A DNA stretch of 64,000 nucleotides from Natronobacterium gregoryi SP2 (GCF_000230715.2 NC_019792.1:992001-1056000); one strand, 5' to 3'. Positions 26,980 to 35,420 are shown, counted from the stretch's first letter. Notes: generated from the sequence alone by a model not told the origin. Numbers and translations: made by a program.

Positions 26980-27216
26980 ATCCCACACTGAATTCAATCG
27001 AATGAAAGATAGTCACGAACTATCTAGTTTCTGGGAGAGACAGGAGCCACGCCGATTGCTCCAAATTCTTTTCGAGGGCCCACTACCGCTTGCTCTTGTT
27101 TTGGTTTCTTCCAGTATAGTCAGAGCCGACGACACCACTCTGGTCGAGACACTCGAGTTCGATTCGACCAGAATCGGAATGTTAACCCGTCGGCTCTCTC
27201 ATAGTATGCAATACCG

Positions 27217-27648
27217 ATGCAATGGCTTCGTGCGCTCGCTGCCGGCGGGCTCTCGATTCTCCTTCCAGGAGCAGGCCACGCGCTCATTCGTGACTGGCTC
27301 CGGGCGTTCGTCTTCGCTGGGCTGTATCTCTCCGCGATCGTGATCTTTCTGCCCTCGCCGGACCAGCTCACGGCGGCCGAGTCTCTGACCGAGATGGGAG
27401 AACTTGTCTCAGCGGAAACCGACTCGATAGGACAGTTCGCGCTTTCGTTCATCGCCCTGTTTGCAGCCATCGACGCGACGTTTCGCGCATTCGGCGTTCC
27501 ACCGGACAACACCGAGGGGGCGGAGGGACCGACCTGTCCCGAGTGCGGAAAAGAACTGGACGAAGACCTCGAGTTCTGTCACTGGTGTACGACCCGACTC
27601 GAGTCGGCGGAGCCAGACGAGTCTGAACCAGAACCGAAGGAAGCCTGA
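27217..27648 (+). CDS. Membrane protein with C-terminal zinc ribbon (DUF7575-like)
   Basis: This 143-residue protein has an N-terminal membrane region (LAAGGLSILLPGAGHALIRD with a second segment AFVFAGLYLSAIVIFL and a third near residues 72-88), then an acidic linker and a cytoplasmic zinc ribbon (CPECGKELDEDLEFCHWC) before an acidic tail. Haloarchaeal proteins of this layout carry the DUF7575 zinc ribbon. The GAGHALIRDWLRAFVF block is the usual start of the family. The TGA stop is also the first three bases of a REP-like palindrome. Confidence 0.82.
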   Translation: MQWLRALAAGGLSILLPGAGHALIRDWLRAFVFAGLYLSAIVIFLPSPDQLTAAESLTEMGELVSAETDSIGQFALSFIALFAAIDATFRAFGVPPDNTEGAEGPTCPECGKELDEDLEFCHWCTTRLESAEPDESEPEPKEA

Positions 27649-27729
27649 TACGGATTACTGTAACGATTTACCGGCGCAACCGCCGCCCGGGTCGCGGTTG
27701 TGCCGGAACTGACTTACAGTAAGCCGTAT
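27648..27729 (+). repeat. REP-like palindrome R4 starting on a stop codon
   Basis: Outer arms ATACGGATTACTGTAA and TTACAGTAAGCCGTAT flank the inner inverted arms CCGGCGCAACCGC / GCGGTTGTGCCGG. The element begins on the TGA of the upstream gene, within 1 nt. It separates this gene from the convergent DHQ synthase gene and could terminate both transcripts. Confidence 0.82.
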
Positions 27730-27803
27730 GAGACGGCTGTGCTGGGTACTTGCAGCCGGTCATCAGGTCAGGCTCGTCAGTGGCTGGTCACGCGACCGTC
27801 CAA

Positions 27804-28994
27804 CTACTTCTCGATGATACTCTCCTCGACGGCCTCACCGAAGTGGCGGGCCGTATCCTCGTAGTACAGCAGCAGTTCATCCCCCGCCTCGAGGCCGGTC
27901 ACTGGTTTCCGTCCCTCGCTAGAGGCGACTTTGATCGTCTCGGCGTTCTGGAGTAGCGTCTCGACGCGGTCGCCATCCTCGGTTTCCAGCGCGATCCGGA
28001 ACATCGGGCGTTTCTCGATCTTGACGCGGCCGACGATCGCCTCACGGGTGTTGCCGTCGGTGTCGACGACCTGGACCTCGTCACCGCTCCGGAGTTCCGA
28101 GAGGTACTTCGTCCCACCGTCTGGCGTCCGAACGTAGGCGTGGACCGCGCCGGCGTTGACTCTGAAGGGGCGCGAGGCGACGTACGGCGACTCGGCGGTC
28201 TCGGCGTGGACGAAGACGAGTCCGCGAGCCATCGAGCCGACGAGCATCCCTTCGTCGTGCTCCAGCAGATTGCCAGTGTCGATACAGACCCGGTCGGCGC
28301 TGCCGACGCGCTCGACGTCGAGTACCTCGGCGTACTCGAGGTCGAGGGTCTCACGTTCGGCCTCGTCGCGGACCTCGACTGTCTTGCGGATCTCGTCGGG
28401 ATCGGCCGAATCGAGCAAGACGGAGTCGCTACCGATCTCGAGCGTCTCGAACGCCGTTTTTGCCTCCGCGGCGCTTGTAACGCCCGCGACGAGGTTCGTC
28501 TCCTCGCCGATGCGAGCGATGAGATTCTCCAGTGGGATGATCGTCCAGTCCTCGCCGACGACGATGGTGTGGTCGGCAACTTCGGCTGCCGTCTCGGCGA
28601 AGGTTTCGTAGGCCTCGTCCAGGATGCGAACGTAGGCACCGCGCTCCAGGTCGTCGTCGCGGCGAAGCGTCGAGAGGTCCGCAGAACCCGACAGATCGTC
28701 GGGGAGATCGATCGTCCCGTCGCCTTCGCCGTTCTTGCCGACGACGACAGCGTCTGGTTCGGGTCCCGACGCATCGGTCTCGGCGTCGTTCTCGGCGTCG
28801 TCGACGAGCGTCATGTCGCCACCAGTCCGGAACGCAGCGACGCCGATGTCGCCGAGTTCGCGGACGCGTTCGACGTCTCCCTCGTCGACCAGTACCCAGT
28901 CCGCGCCCGCCTCGAGCGCGGCGGTGATCCGCATCCGCCGATCCTCCCAATCGCCGACGGACCCGTCGGCTTTGATCCAGACAGATCGAGTCAT
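27804..28994 (-). CDS. 3-dehydroquinate synthase II
   Basis: This 396-residue enzyme belongs to the archaeal type II dehydroquinate synthases, which make 3-dehydroquinate from 2-amino-3,7-dideoxy-D-threo-hept-6-ulosonate with NAD, the alternative entry to aromatic amino acids. The N-terminus MTRSVWIKADGSVGDWEDRR is the usual family start. Central blocks DWTIIPLENLIARI near residue 150 and GSMARGLVFVHAETAESPYV near 255 are diagnostic, as is the C-terminal GLEAGDELLLYYEDTARHFG. The next pathway enzyme, AroD, is encoded at 33812 in the same window but not in the same operon. Confidence 0.95.
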   Translation of the reverse strand: MTRSVWIKADGSVGDWEDRRMRITAALEAGADWVLVDEGDVERVRELGDIGVAAFRTGGDMTLVDDAENDAETDASGPEPDAVVVGKNGEGDGTIDLPDDLSGSADLSTLRRDDDLERGAYVRILDEAYETFAETAAEVADHTIVVGEDWTIIPLENLIARIGEETNLVAGVTSAAEAKTAFETLEIGSDSVLLDSADPDEIRKTVEVRDEAERETLDLEYAEVLDVERVGSADRVCIDTGNLLEHDEGMLVGSMARGLVFVHAETAESPYVASRPFRVNAGAVHAYVRTPDGGTKYLSELRSGDEVQVVDTDGNTREAIVGRVKIEKRPMFRIALETEDGDRVETLLQNAETIKVASSEGRKPVTGLEAGDELLLYYEDTARHFGEAVEESIIEK

Positions 28995-29094
28995 ACATCG
29001 ACGCTCGGAGGGAACCGGCTTGAACGTGGCGAATCGGGCAGGACTGCAGTCCCGCGATCGAAAGCAACGGTCGTCACGATAGTCCGGCTGTCGA

Positions 29095-29174
29095 ATACGG
29101 TTTGCTGTCGGTCAGTGCCGGCGCGACCGCGAACTCCTGCGGTCGTGCCGGGACATCGGGACAGCAGTCCGTAT
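29095..29174 (-). repeat. REP-like palindrome R5
   Basis: This is a full copy with outer arms ATACGGTTTGCTGTC and GACAGCAGTCCGTAT and inner arms GGCGCGACCGC / GCGGTCGTGCC. It lies about 100 nt upstream of the DHQ synthase start, so unlike most copies it is not at the end of a recognised intact gene. It is next to the possible decayed gene at 29200-29540. Confidence 0.8.
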
Positions 29175-29199
29175 AACAGTGCGGACGGTGTCGTCTACC

Positions 29200-29540
29200 G
29201 TATCGACTGGGACGGCTCGCTATCACCCCGAGAAGAACCACACCGCGGCCGACGAGTCGACGACCGAGACCGTTACTCGCTACCTCTGGGTCGCACACGT
29301 GACGGACATCGCTCGCGCCGTCCTCGAGCATGCGAGCGATCCGTCGTCGACTCGTCGTCGCTCGTGAACTCCACGCTGTACTCGAGATCAGCCGCGACCC
29401 CTCGAACTCCCTGGCTCGTCCCTCGCCGACGCCGCGCCGGATCTGTTCGCTCGTGTAGACGGACGGTCCCTCCACTGCGGGATCGCCGATCGGGCACTTC
29501 GTGCCCGTCGAGTGACTCGAGACAGACCTCGGACTGCACG
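29200..29540 (-). pseudogene. Possible frameshifted gene remnant
   Basis: Read on the minus strand, no single frame stays open, but protein-like acidic segments alternate between two frames: SEVCLESLDGHEVP, then IGDPAVEGPSVYTSEQIRRG, then ADLEYSVEFTSDDESTTDRS, then ARMLEDGASDVRHVCDPEV. Together they read as one haloarchaeal-type protein broken by three or more frameshifts. The family was not recognised. Chance reading of GC-rich DNA remains possible. Confidence 0.35.
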
Positions 29541-29601
29541 GCTGGGGGCGAGCCGTGCGCGCTGGCCGAAGCCGATCCGTACCCGCCTCCACGTCGTCCT
29601 T

Positions 29602-30429
29602 CTACGCTCCGTCCGTGAGTTTGTGTTTGAACGCCCGGTAGGCGTTTTCTCCCTGTTCGGTCAGTTCGACGACTCGTCGGCGACCGACCGACTCGACCGT
29701 CACGTACCCGTCTTCGACGAGTGGATCGAGAACGTGTGCGTCGAGGACCCGGAACGCGCCTTTGTCCTCGCTTGCCCGTTCCTCGGGCGGACGACGGTCA
29801 GCCATGAAAGACAGCCCGCAATCTCTGGCGTACTCGATGAGATCTTTCTTCTTTGGCGGTGCGGTCCGTGCGTCGTCGAACCCGCCCCACGCGGACGGCT
29901 CTCGGAGGAATCCCAGTATCGCGACCTGATCACGAGTGGGCGACTCGATCGGGTACGTCGGGATCGTTTCGGTCTGTTCGACGCCGAACGACGACGGCTC
30001 GGCCTTCCCGTCGTGGGCGTACGTCGACGGCTCGACGTAGTAGGCGTGTGCGTCCGTCGAAACGTCCATACACGCAATCGTCGCCCCGATTGCCGCGATC
30101 GTCCCCGCACTCGAGACGTTGACGTAGACGCTGTCGTCGGCGTGAGTCGACGCGATGGTCGTCACGGACCCGAGGACGGCGTAGACGTCATGCAGATCAC
30201 AGCGACGGCTGCGAACCTCGGGAACGACCGACTCGAGTTCGCTGTGCAGTTTCTCGTGATACTCCGCCCGGGCCTCGGGCGAGACACCGTCGACTTCGGT
30301 CCGCTCCGTCGCGTCCGAATCGTGCTCGAGGAGGTAGACGAGATCGGCTCGTTGGTCCCGGATCGGCTCGAGAACCCGATCGAACTCGTACCCCACCGGA
30401 ACGACGTGCACTCGCTTGACGACGTCCAT
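29602..30429 (-). CDS. HFX_2341-type CARF-like regulator (DUF6293 family)
   Basis: This 275-residue protein has an N-terminal Rossmann-like sensor domain (residues 1-145) and a C-terminal winged-helix region. In the sensor, VKRVHVVPVGYEFDRVLEPI forms the first strand and helix. SVYVNVSSAGTIAAIGATIA near residue 100 resembles the ligand loop of CARF domains. The C-terminal part (200-275) has VLDAHVLDPLVEDGYVTVES and a wing typical of transcription factors. Family members are annotated as HFX_2341 regulators and may sense cyclic nucleotides or related ligands. No CRISPR array or cas gene is nearby, so its target is unknown. Confidence 0.85.
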   Translation of the reverse strand: MDVVKRVHVVPVGYEFDRVLEPIRDQRADLVYLLEHDSDATERTEVDGVSPEARAEYHEKLHSELESVVPEVRSRRCDLHDVYAVLGSVTTIASTHADDSVYVNVSSAGTIAAIGATIACMDVSTDAHAYYVEPSTYAHDGKAEPSSFGVEQTETIPTYPIESPTRDQVAILGFLREPSAWGGFDDARTAPPKKKDLIEYARDCGLSFMADRRPPEERASEDKGAFRVLDAHVLDPLVEDGYVTVESVGRRRVVELTEQGENAYRAFKHKLTDGA

Positions 30430-30550
30430 ACCCGTCGACTGACGGCCACGAAGGTAACTTCCTGCGATATCCAGCCGGCGCTGTAGTGGACGGCCACCCC
30501 GTGTCCGGCAGCGAAACCTTCAGAACGACCACGCCCGTAGATCAAAACAG

Positions 30551-31228
30551 ATGGCCGACTACGACGCGATCTGTTTCGACCTCGACCGAACCCTCTGCGA
30601 GTCGACGCAGGACCCCGGGAGGTTGCTCGAGTCGGCGTTCGACCGGGCTGGGCTCGAGCAGTTCTGTACGCCTGCGGATCTCCGGGCCGCGCTACCGTCA
30701 CTGCCGGTCACCGAGACGGATCGCGAGTTCTACGAGTCTCTCTTCAGGGAAGCCGCGAATCGTGCCGGGGTCGATCCTGAGACCCGGGAAGCAGCAGTGT
30801 CGACGCTTTCGACTGCCTATCTCGAGCTTCGAGATCCGACTGCCGTCGAGTTTCGTCCCGGTGCCGAGACCGCCCTCGAGCACGCTCACGATCGGGGACG
30901 TGTCGGCCTCATCACGAACGGCGGCCGAAAGACTCAAAGTCGAAAGCTCCGGACGCTCGGTATCGAACACGCTTTCGACGTCCGCGTGTTCACGGAGCCA
31001 AGCGCAGGTATCTATCCGAAGCCAAACGCCGAACCGTTCGAGTACGCACTCGGAGAACTGGGTGTCGACCCCGCTAACGCGATCCACGTCGGTGACTCGC
31101 CTCACGCCGATGTCGCCGGGGCAAACGCGATGGGCATCGACTCTGCACTGGTCGGTGTCGCCGACCCTAGCGACCATCAACCGACGTACGAACTGTCGTC
31201 GCTCGCAAGACTCGAGTCGATCGTGTGA
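30551..31228 (+). CDS. HAD family hydrolase
   Basis: This 225-residue haloacid dehalogenase-type phosphatase has motif I FDLDRTL (nucleophile D10, acid/base D12), motif II in GLITNGGRKTQ near residue 120, the conserved Lys in IYPKPNAEPFEYAL (motif III) and the acidic motif IV in VGDSPHADVAGANA near residue 180. A helical cap follows motif I. The organisation is that of phosphoglycolate phosphatase-like or nucleotidase-like enzymes; the substrate cannot be told. It is transcribed divergently from the CARF-like regulator with a 121-nt gap. Confidence 0.93.
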   Translation: MADYDAICFDLDRTLCESTQDPGRLLESAFDRAGLEQFCTPADLRAALPSLPVTETDREFYESLFREAANRAGVDPETREAAVSTLSTAYLELRDPTAVEFRPGAETALEHAHDRGRVGLITNGGRKTQSRKLRTLGIEHAFDVRVFTEPSAGIYPKPNAEPFEYALGELGVDPANAIHVGDSPHADVAGANAMGIDSALVGVADPSDHQPTYELSSLARLESIV

Positions 31229-31256
31229 AAACCAGTACCGTTCTACTCGGCGGCTA

Positions 31257-31336
31257 ATACGGACTGCTGTCCCGATGTCCCGGCACGACCGCAAGAGCGC
31301 GCGGTCGCGCCGGCACTGGCTGACAGCAAACCGTAT
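31257..31336 (+). repeat. REP-like palindrome R6 after the HAD gene
   Basis: Full copy: outer arms ATACGGACTGCTGTC and GACAGCAAACCGTAT, inner arms CGGCACGACCGC / GCGGTCGCGCCG. It begins 28 nt after the HAD hydrolase stop codon. Its orientation and sequence are close to R8 at 60459. Confidence 0.82.
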
Positions 31337-31396
31337 AACGGGTCGAGCCGGCACATACGGTCGGATTTGCTCCGACGGTGCACGGGAACTCGGGCT

Positions 31397-31506
31397 CTAG
31401 TAGCGTCCCAAGTCTACTCTGACTAGTGCGCTTTACTCCTGATCGAGAATCGTGATCGGTTTGGGCCAACTCTCAACTAGTCGGTCCACACTTGGGACAG
31501 TACTAG
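31397..31506 (+). repeat. Type B CTAG-bounded palindromic repeat (110 bp)
   Basis: Nearly identical to the copy at 10912: CTAG ends, inverted outer arms and the internal palindrome GATCGAGAATCGTGATCG. It is also followed without gap by a type A repeat sharing the CTAG. Confidence 0.85.
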
Positions 31507-31590
31507 TGGCGGGCCACGCCTGAACTGATGGGTCGAATCTGGCGGTGTCGCTCGATTCGACCTGTCAGTCGACGGTTGGGACAGTACTAG
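31503..31590 (-). repeat. Type A CTAG-bounded repeat (88 bp) supplying the stop codon of the DUF7123 gene
   Basis: This 88-bp copy is oriented opposite to the type A copy at 11018 relative to the adjoining type B element. Its final CTAG contains the TAG stop codon of the minus-strand DUF7123-like gene. Confidence 0.85.
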
Positions 31591-31820
31591 AGGCTCACTT
31601 TCCAAGTGGTACTCGAGGAGTAGCCCCACTTTTCGATTTCGACGTCGTAGTTACCGTTCTGGAGAGCGGTGATATTCGATCCGACCTCTTTCGGCGTCAT
31701 CCCGAGCTCCTGGGCGATGAGGCGGGATTTGAAGTACGTCTTCGTAGCAGCCTTCTCCCGGAGGTACTGGAGGATCTGCTGTTGCTTGCTCGTGAGGTCG
31801 GTGGCCATTGCGCTGCTCAT
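31587..31820 (-). CDS. DUF7123-like small winged-helix protein
   Basis: This 77-residue protein, highly conserved in haloarchaea, has a winged-helix pattern: DLTSKQQQILQYLREKA, then YFKSRLIAQELGMTPKEVGS as the helix-turn-helix and IEKWGYSSSTTWKVSL as the wing. ATG 31820 is preferred over the GTG four codons upstream. It probably binds DNA as a small regulator or chromatin-associated protein. The stop codon is provided by a type A repeat, which has replaced whatever 3' sequence was there. Confidence 0.85.
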   Translation of the reverse strand: MSSAMATDLTSKQQQILQYLREKAATKTYFKSRLIAQELGMTPKEVGSNITALQNGNYDVEIEKWGYSSSTTWKVSL

Positions 31821-32018
31821 GCTCAGAGACACGACCGGAACCCTCTTAGGGGGTTTGGTACGTGCGGTTAACCCTCTGCCGTAGTTCGATTTTTGGGGAG
31901 AGTAATAGATCGATACGGGTGTCGAAACGATGTCTTGGTACGGCCGGTTAACGAGTACGAGTCGATGACTCTCACGCTAATAAATGGTTTCTCCGGGTAA
32001 TACGATGTTGTCACCCGA

Positions 32019-32534
32019 TCAGTCGTAGTGATTCGAGAGGAACGGTCCCGACGCGGACGCCACTGCCTCACCCAGTGCCTGCCGGCGGTCAGTCAACGCG
32101 TCGGTAAGGGCACCCGCTGCGCCCTCGGCTTTCGCGATCCCGTCGGTACCGAGCAACTCGTCCATTACCGGCCCCAGTTCGGCTCCCTCCTCGAGCCGAT
32201 CCACGACGTCGTCGGGAAGGCGAAGCGCCGGTCCACCACCGCGCTCGACTCGGTCGCCGTCGGTGACCACACACCACATGATCAGGAAGAGACCGGGTAC
32301 ACCCTCGAATCGGGCAACACCACCCTCGAGGCCGACGCCGTAAGTCGCATCGGTCGCCTCGAGTGCTCGCCGGGCACGGTTTTCAGCGCCCGCTACTGTC
32401 TTCGCAACCGACCACGGCTGCTCGGCAACCCCGGAGTCGACGGCGACGGCTTCTACCGACGGATCGAACCGCTCGAGAGTCCGTTCGACCGCCTCGACCT
32501 TCACTGGATTCTCAGTTCCGACTGCAACCTGCAT
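32019..32534 (-). CDS. DUF84 family inosine/xanthosine triphosphatase
   Basis: This 171-residue house-cleaning enzyme of the DUF84/YjjX family would hydrolyse non-canonical purine nucleoside triphosphates such as ITP and XTP before incorporation. The N-terminus QVAVGTENPVKVEAVERTL is the nucleotide-binding strand-loop signature. YGVGLEGGVARFEGV near residue 65 carries the metal-binding Glu, and the VMDELLGTDGIAKAEGAAG block closes the fold. Start and stop are unambiguous. Confidence 0.92.
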   Translation of the reverse strand: MQVAVGTENPVKVEAVERTLERFDPSVEAVAVDSGVAEQPWSVAKTVAGAENRARRALEATDATYGVGLEGGVARFEGVPGLFLIMWCVVTDGDRVERGGGPALRLPDDVVDRLEEGAELGPVMDELLGTDGIAKAEGAAGALTDALTDRRQALGEAVASASGPFLSNHYD

Positions 32535-32673
32535 ATGCGGTATTCGACGGGGGCCAGCTTGGAAGCTCCGCTCTGCTCGAGAGGCAATTCTATGCTTGAA
32601 TGTTTTGATCGATCATCGCAGATCGGACGAGTTACTGCTTTACGAGGGTCGTGTAGTTACGATTTCGAAACCA

Positions 32674-32681
32674 TTATATAT
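32674..32681 (+). promoter_or_regulatory. TATA box upstream of the TFB gene
   Basis: TTATATAT at this position is followed by a leader of about 55 nt to the ATG at 32759. It may be autoregulated, as TFB genes often are, but no operator is visible. Confidence 0.5.
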
Positions 32682-32758
32682 TGATCCTCTGAAGGCAGTA
32701 GGTAACGACTTCGTCCGGGCTTTTGCGATCAGCTCGTCCGGACAGCATTTGCCATCGT

Positions 32759-33739
32759 ATGACTAGCACACGATCGAACACGAGAGTACGGCGTAACGAA
32801 CACGAAACGAGCGAAGAAACGACCGAAAGCGAAGCGAGCGACGTCACCTGTCCGGAGTGTACTGGACACCTCGTCGTCGACGACGAGCACGGCGAGACGG
32901 TCTGTGAAGACTGTGGTCTCGTCGTCGAAGAGGACTCCGTCGACCGCGGTCCCGAGTGGCGTGCGTTCGACGCCGCCGAAAAGAACGAGAAGTCCCGCGT
33001 CGGCGCACCGACGACGAACACGATGCACGACAAGGGACTGTCGACCAATATCGACTGGCGCAACAAAGACGCCTACGGGAACTCGCTCGGCTCGCGCCAG
33101 CGCGAGAAGATGCAGCGTCTACGCAAGTGGAACGAGCGGTTCCGGACCCGCGACTCCAAGGAACGAAACCTGAAGCAGGCACTCGGCGAGATCGACCGGA
33201 TGGCCTCTGCACTCGGTCTTCCGAACAACGTCCGCGAGACCGCTTCGGTCATCTACCGGCGTGCACTCGACGAAGACCTCCTCCCCGGTCGCTCGATCGA
33301 AGGCGTCTCAACCTCCTGTGTCTACGCTGCTGCCCGCCAGGCCGGCGTTCCCCGATCGCTCGACGAAATCGCCGACGTCTCCCGCGTCGAGAAAAACGAA
33401 ATCGCCCGTACGTACCGCTACGTCGTCCGCGAACTCGGACTCGAGGTCCAGCCCGCAGATCCGGAGAGCTATGTCCCTCGTTTTGCCTCCGGACTCGAAC
33501 TCTCGGACGAGGCTGAACATCGCGCTCGCGCACTCCTGCAAAACGCCAAGGAGAAAGGCGTCCACTCCGGCAAATCTCCGGTCGGTCTCGCGGCCGCCGC
33601 CGTCTACGCTGCCGCACTGTTAACCAACGAGAAGACCACCCAGGCCGCCGTCTCCGACGTCGCAGACATCTCCGAAGTCACGATTCGTAACCGCTACCAC
33701 GAACTTCTCGAGGCCGAAGAGACCCTCGGCGTCGCGTAA
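32759..33739 (+). CDS. tfb: Transcription initiation factor IIB (TFB) paralogue
   Basis: This 326-residue TFB recruits RNA polymerase to TBP-bound promoters. The N-terminal zinc ribbon has C31, C34, C49 and C52 (CPEC and CEDC pairs). The B-finger/linker region is acidic (EDSVDRGPEWRAFDAAEKNE). Two cyclin-fold repeats follow: the first from about residue 125 (LKQALGEIDRMASALGLP) and the second from about 215 (SYVPRFASGLELSDEAEHRA), ending with the helix-turn-helix VSDVADISEVTIRNRYHE that reads the BRE. ATG 32759 is used; an ATG 12 codons upstream is possible but less typical. Haloarchaea encode several TFBs, so it may serve a gene subset. Confidence 0.95.
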   Translation: MTSTRSNTRVRRNEHETSEETTESEASDVTCPECTGHLVVDDEHGETVCEDCGLVVEEDSVDRGPEWRAFDAAEKNEKSRVGAPTTNTMHDKGLSTNIDWRNKDAYGNSLGSRQREKMQRLRKWNERFRTRDSKERNLKQALGEIDRMASALGLPNNVRETASVIYRRALDEDLLPGRSIEGVSTSCVYAAARQAGVPRSLDEIADVSRVEKNEIARTYRYVVRELGLEVQPADPESYVPRFASGLELSDEAEHRARALLQNAKEKGVHSGKSPVGLAAAAVYAAALLTNEKTTQAAVSDVADISEVTIRNRYHELLEAEETLGVA

Positions 33740-33811
33740 CCCGCCAGCGAGGCGCACGCGGCGTTTCCCGGAGCGACACCGTTTTTCGCCCGGTCGTTCA
33801 CTCTCGCTAGT

Positions 33812-34480
33812 ATGGACTTTGACTCGGTTATCCTGGCTGCCTCGACTGCCGATCCCGACGACGCGTCCGCCGCTTGCGACCACGCCGACGCCCTCGAGTT
33901 CCGGATGGATCTCGCCCCAGAGCCGCTGGCCGCACTCGAGGCCTACGACGGCGAACTACCAATCTTGGCGACGAACCGCGCGAAGTGGGAAGGCGGTGAA
34001 GCGACCGACGACGGCCGACTCGAGGTGCTCGTCGAGGCTACCAGGTTCGACGCAGTCGAAGCAATCGACGTCGAACTCGCCTCGCTGCGAGACGGCGAGG
34101 CAGGCAACGTCGTTGCACAGGCCCGCGAACGCGACGTCGCAGTCGTTGCCTCGGCACACGACTTCGAGGGAACGCCGTCGACACTCGAGATGAGCGAGAC
34201 ACTGACCGACGCCTGCGACCGCGCAGACGTGGGCAAACTCGCCGTGACAGCTCACGACCGCAAAGACTGCCTCGCCGTGCTCTCGGTCACCCACAAACTC
34301 ACCGACGACGGACGGACCGTCGCGACGATGGCGATGGGCGACGCTGGATCTCACACCCGCGCCGTCGCACCAGCGTACGGATCGAAAATCGGTTACGCAC
34401 CCGTCGACCCCGCGAAAGCGACCGCGCCGGGCCAGTACGATCTCGAGACGCTTGCCCGACTGGTCGAGGACCTGACGTAG
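33812..34480 (+). CDS. aroD: Type I 3-dehydroquinate dehydratase
   Basis: This 222-residue class I dehydratase converts 3-dehydroquinate to 3-dehydroshikimate through a Schiff base. ALEFRMDLAPEPLAALE provides the substrate strand, VVASAHDFEGTPS the catalytic His, and VGKLAVTAHDRKDCLAVL the Schiff-base Lys. The C-terminal loop VDPAKATAPGQYDLETL completes the barrel. It follows DHQ synthase II (27804) in the aromatic pathway. The downstream minus-strand gene converges on it with no gap. Confidence 0.94.
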   Translation: MDFDSVILAASTADPDDASAACDHADALEFRMDLAPEPLAALEAYDGELPILATNRAKWEGGEATDDGRLEVLVEATRFDAVEAIDVELASLRDGEAGNVVAQARERDVAVVASAHDFEGTPSTLEMSETLTDACDRADVGKLAVTAHDRKDCLAVLSVTHKLTDDGRTVATMAMGDAGSHTRAVAPAYGSKIGYAPVDPAKATAPGQYDLETLARLVEDLT

Positions 34481-34867
34481 CTACAAGTCCTGCAGTCGAA
34501 TCCCGTCTGCGACGACCCGACGGTTCCGTTCGCGCTCGAGATGGTCGGCCAACTCCTCGTGGTCGTACAGTTGTGCGATGACATCCGCATACAGCGTTCG
34601 CCACGCAATCGCGTAAATCGGGGACTGGCCCCAAGCACGGAGCTCCGGGACGAGTTCGTCGTAGGTTTCGTAGCGGTCTTCGAACCGATCGACCGCCTCG
34701 AGCACCCGTGTAGCTGCTTCTGTCTCGTCGTCGGTTTCCTGGATCGACTGGTTGAGCTTTCGCTCCCAGCCAGCGACGGCGTCTTGCATGTCCGCCGCTG
34801 CAACCTCGTCGTCGTCCGGCAGTCGGTTCAACAGCGGTTCCGGAACGCCGAGCGAAATTTCTTCCAT
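34481..34867 (-). CDS. Conserved hypothetical helical protein
   Basis: This 128-residue acidic, all-helical protein starts MEEISLGVPEPLLNRLPDDD. A long amphipathic helix (AGWERKLNQSIQETDDETE to VLEAVDRFEDRYETYDELV) is followed by RAWGQSPIYAIAWRTLYADV and a charged C-terminal helix LADHLERERNRRVVADG. No Cys or membrane segment. ATG 34867 is preferred because upstream in-frame sequence is not acidic. A TATA-like ATATATAA about 65 nt upstream on the minus strand supports expression. The function is unknown. Confidence 0.72.
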   Translation of the reverse strand: MEEISLGVPEPLLNRLPDDDEVAAADMQDAVAGWERKLNQSIQETDDETEAATRVLEAVDRFEDRYETYDELVPELRAWGQSPIYAIAWRTLYADVIAQLYDHEELADHLERERNRRVVADGIRLQDL

Positions 34868-35359
34868 AGCTGGTGGTAGCGCGCCAGTGATAAGAAACCC
34901 GTTGCCAGCGATCGATCCGCCGACCAGAATTATATATTGCAATATGGAGTTTATCGGATGGGTGCGTCGGAGTCGTTCACGGCCGGCAGTAAGAACGGAC
35001 TTCTCGAGAGCGGCTATCGACCGGTCGGAATCTAGCATCCAGTGGGGAAACGTCGAACACGGCGACTCGAGAGCGGCCACACTCGAGAAACGACGCCTCG
35101 CCCGCGACAGAGACAGGCCGTCTTCGTAGCCGAAGCCTCGGGTTCGAGCGGCGAGTTTTGGGTTCCGTATCGGCGCTTACGACCTCTCTCGAGCGACTCG
35201 GATTCGTGGGACGGAGCCGAGTGCAGTCGCTTGCGGGGCACTGCGTCGGAGTGGCCCCACGCGTGTACCGGCACCCGAGACGCTCAACGCGACCGAACCC
35301 ACGTCCAGCAGAACGGTCGAACGTCGATCGGTGCGACGACTGGGTGCCTTTCGGACGAC

Positions 35360-35420
35360 TGAGACGGATTGCTGTCCCGATTTCCCGGTGCAACCGTTCC
35401 GGGTGCGGTTACACCGACAA
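35360..35420 (+). repeat. REP-like repeat, subtype 2
   Basis: It begins like the main family (TGAGACGGATTGCTGTCCCGA) but the core is the hairpin GGTGCAACCG / CGGTTACACC and the far arm ends CGACAATGA. A related core occurs at 44456 (GGTGCAACC / GGTTGCACC). No gene adjoins it now. Confidence 0.55.
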
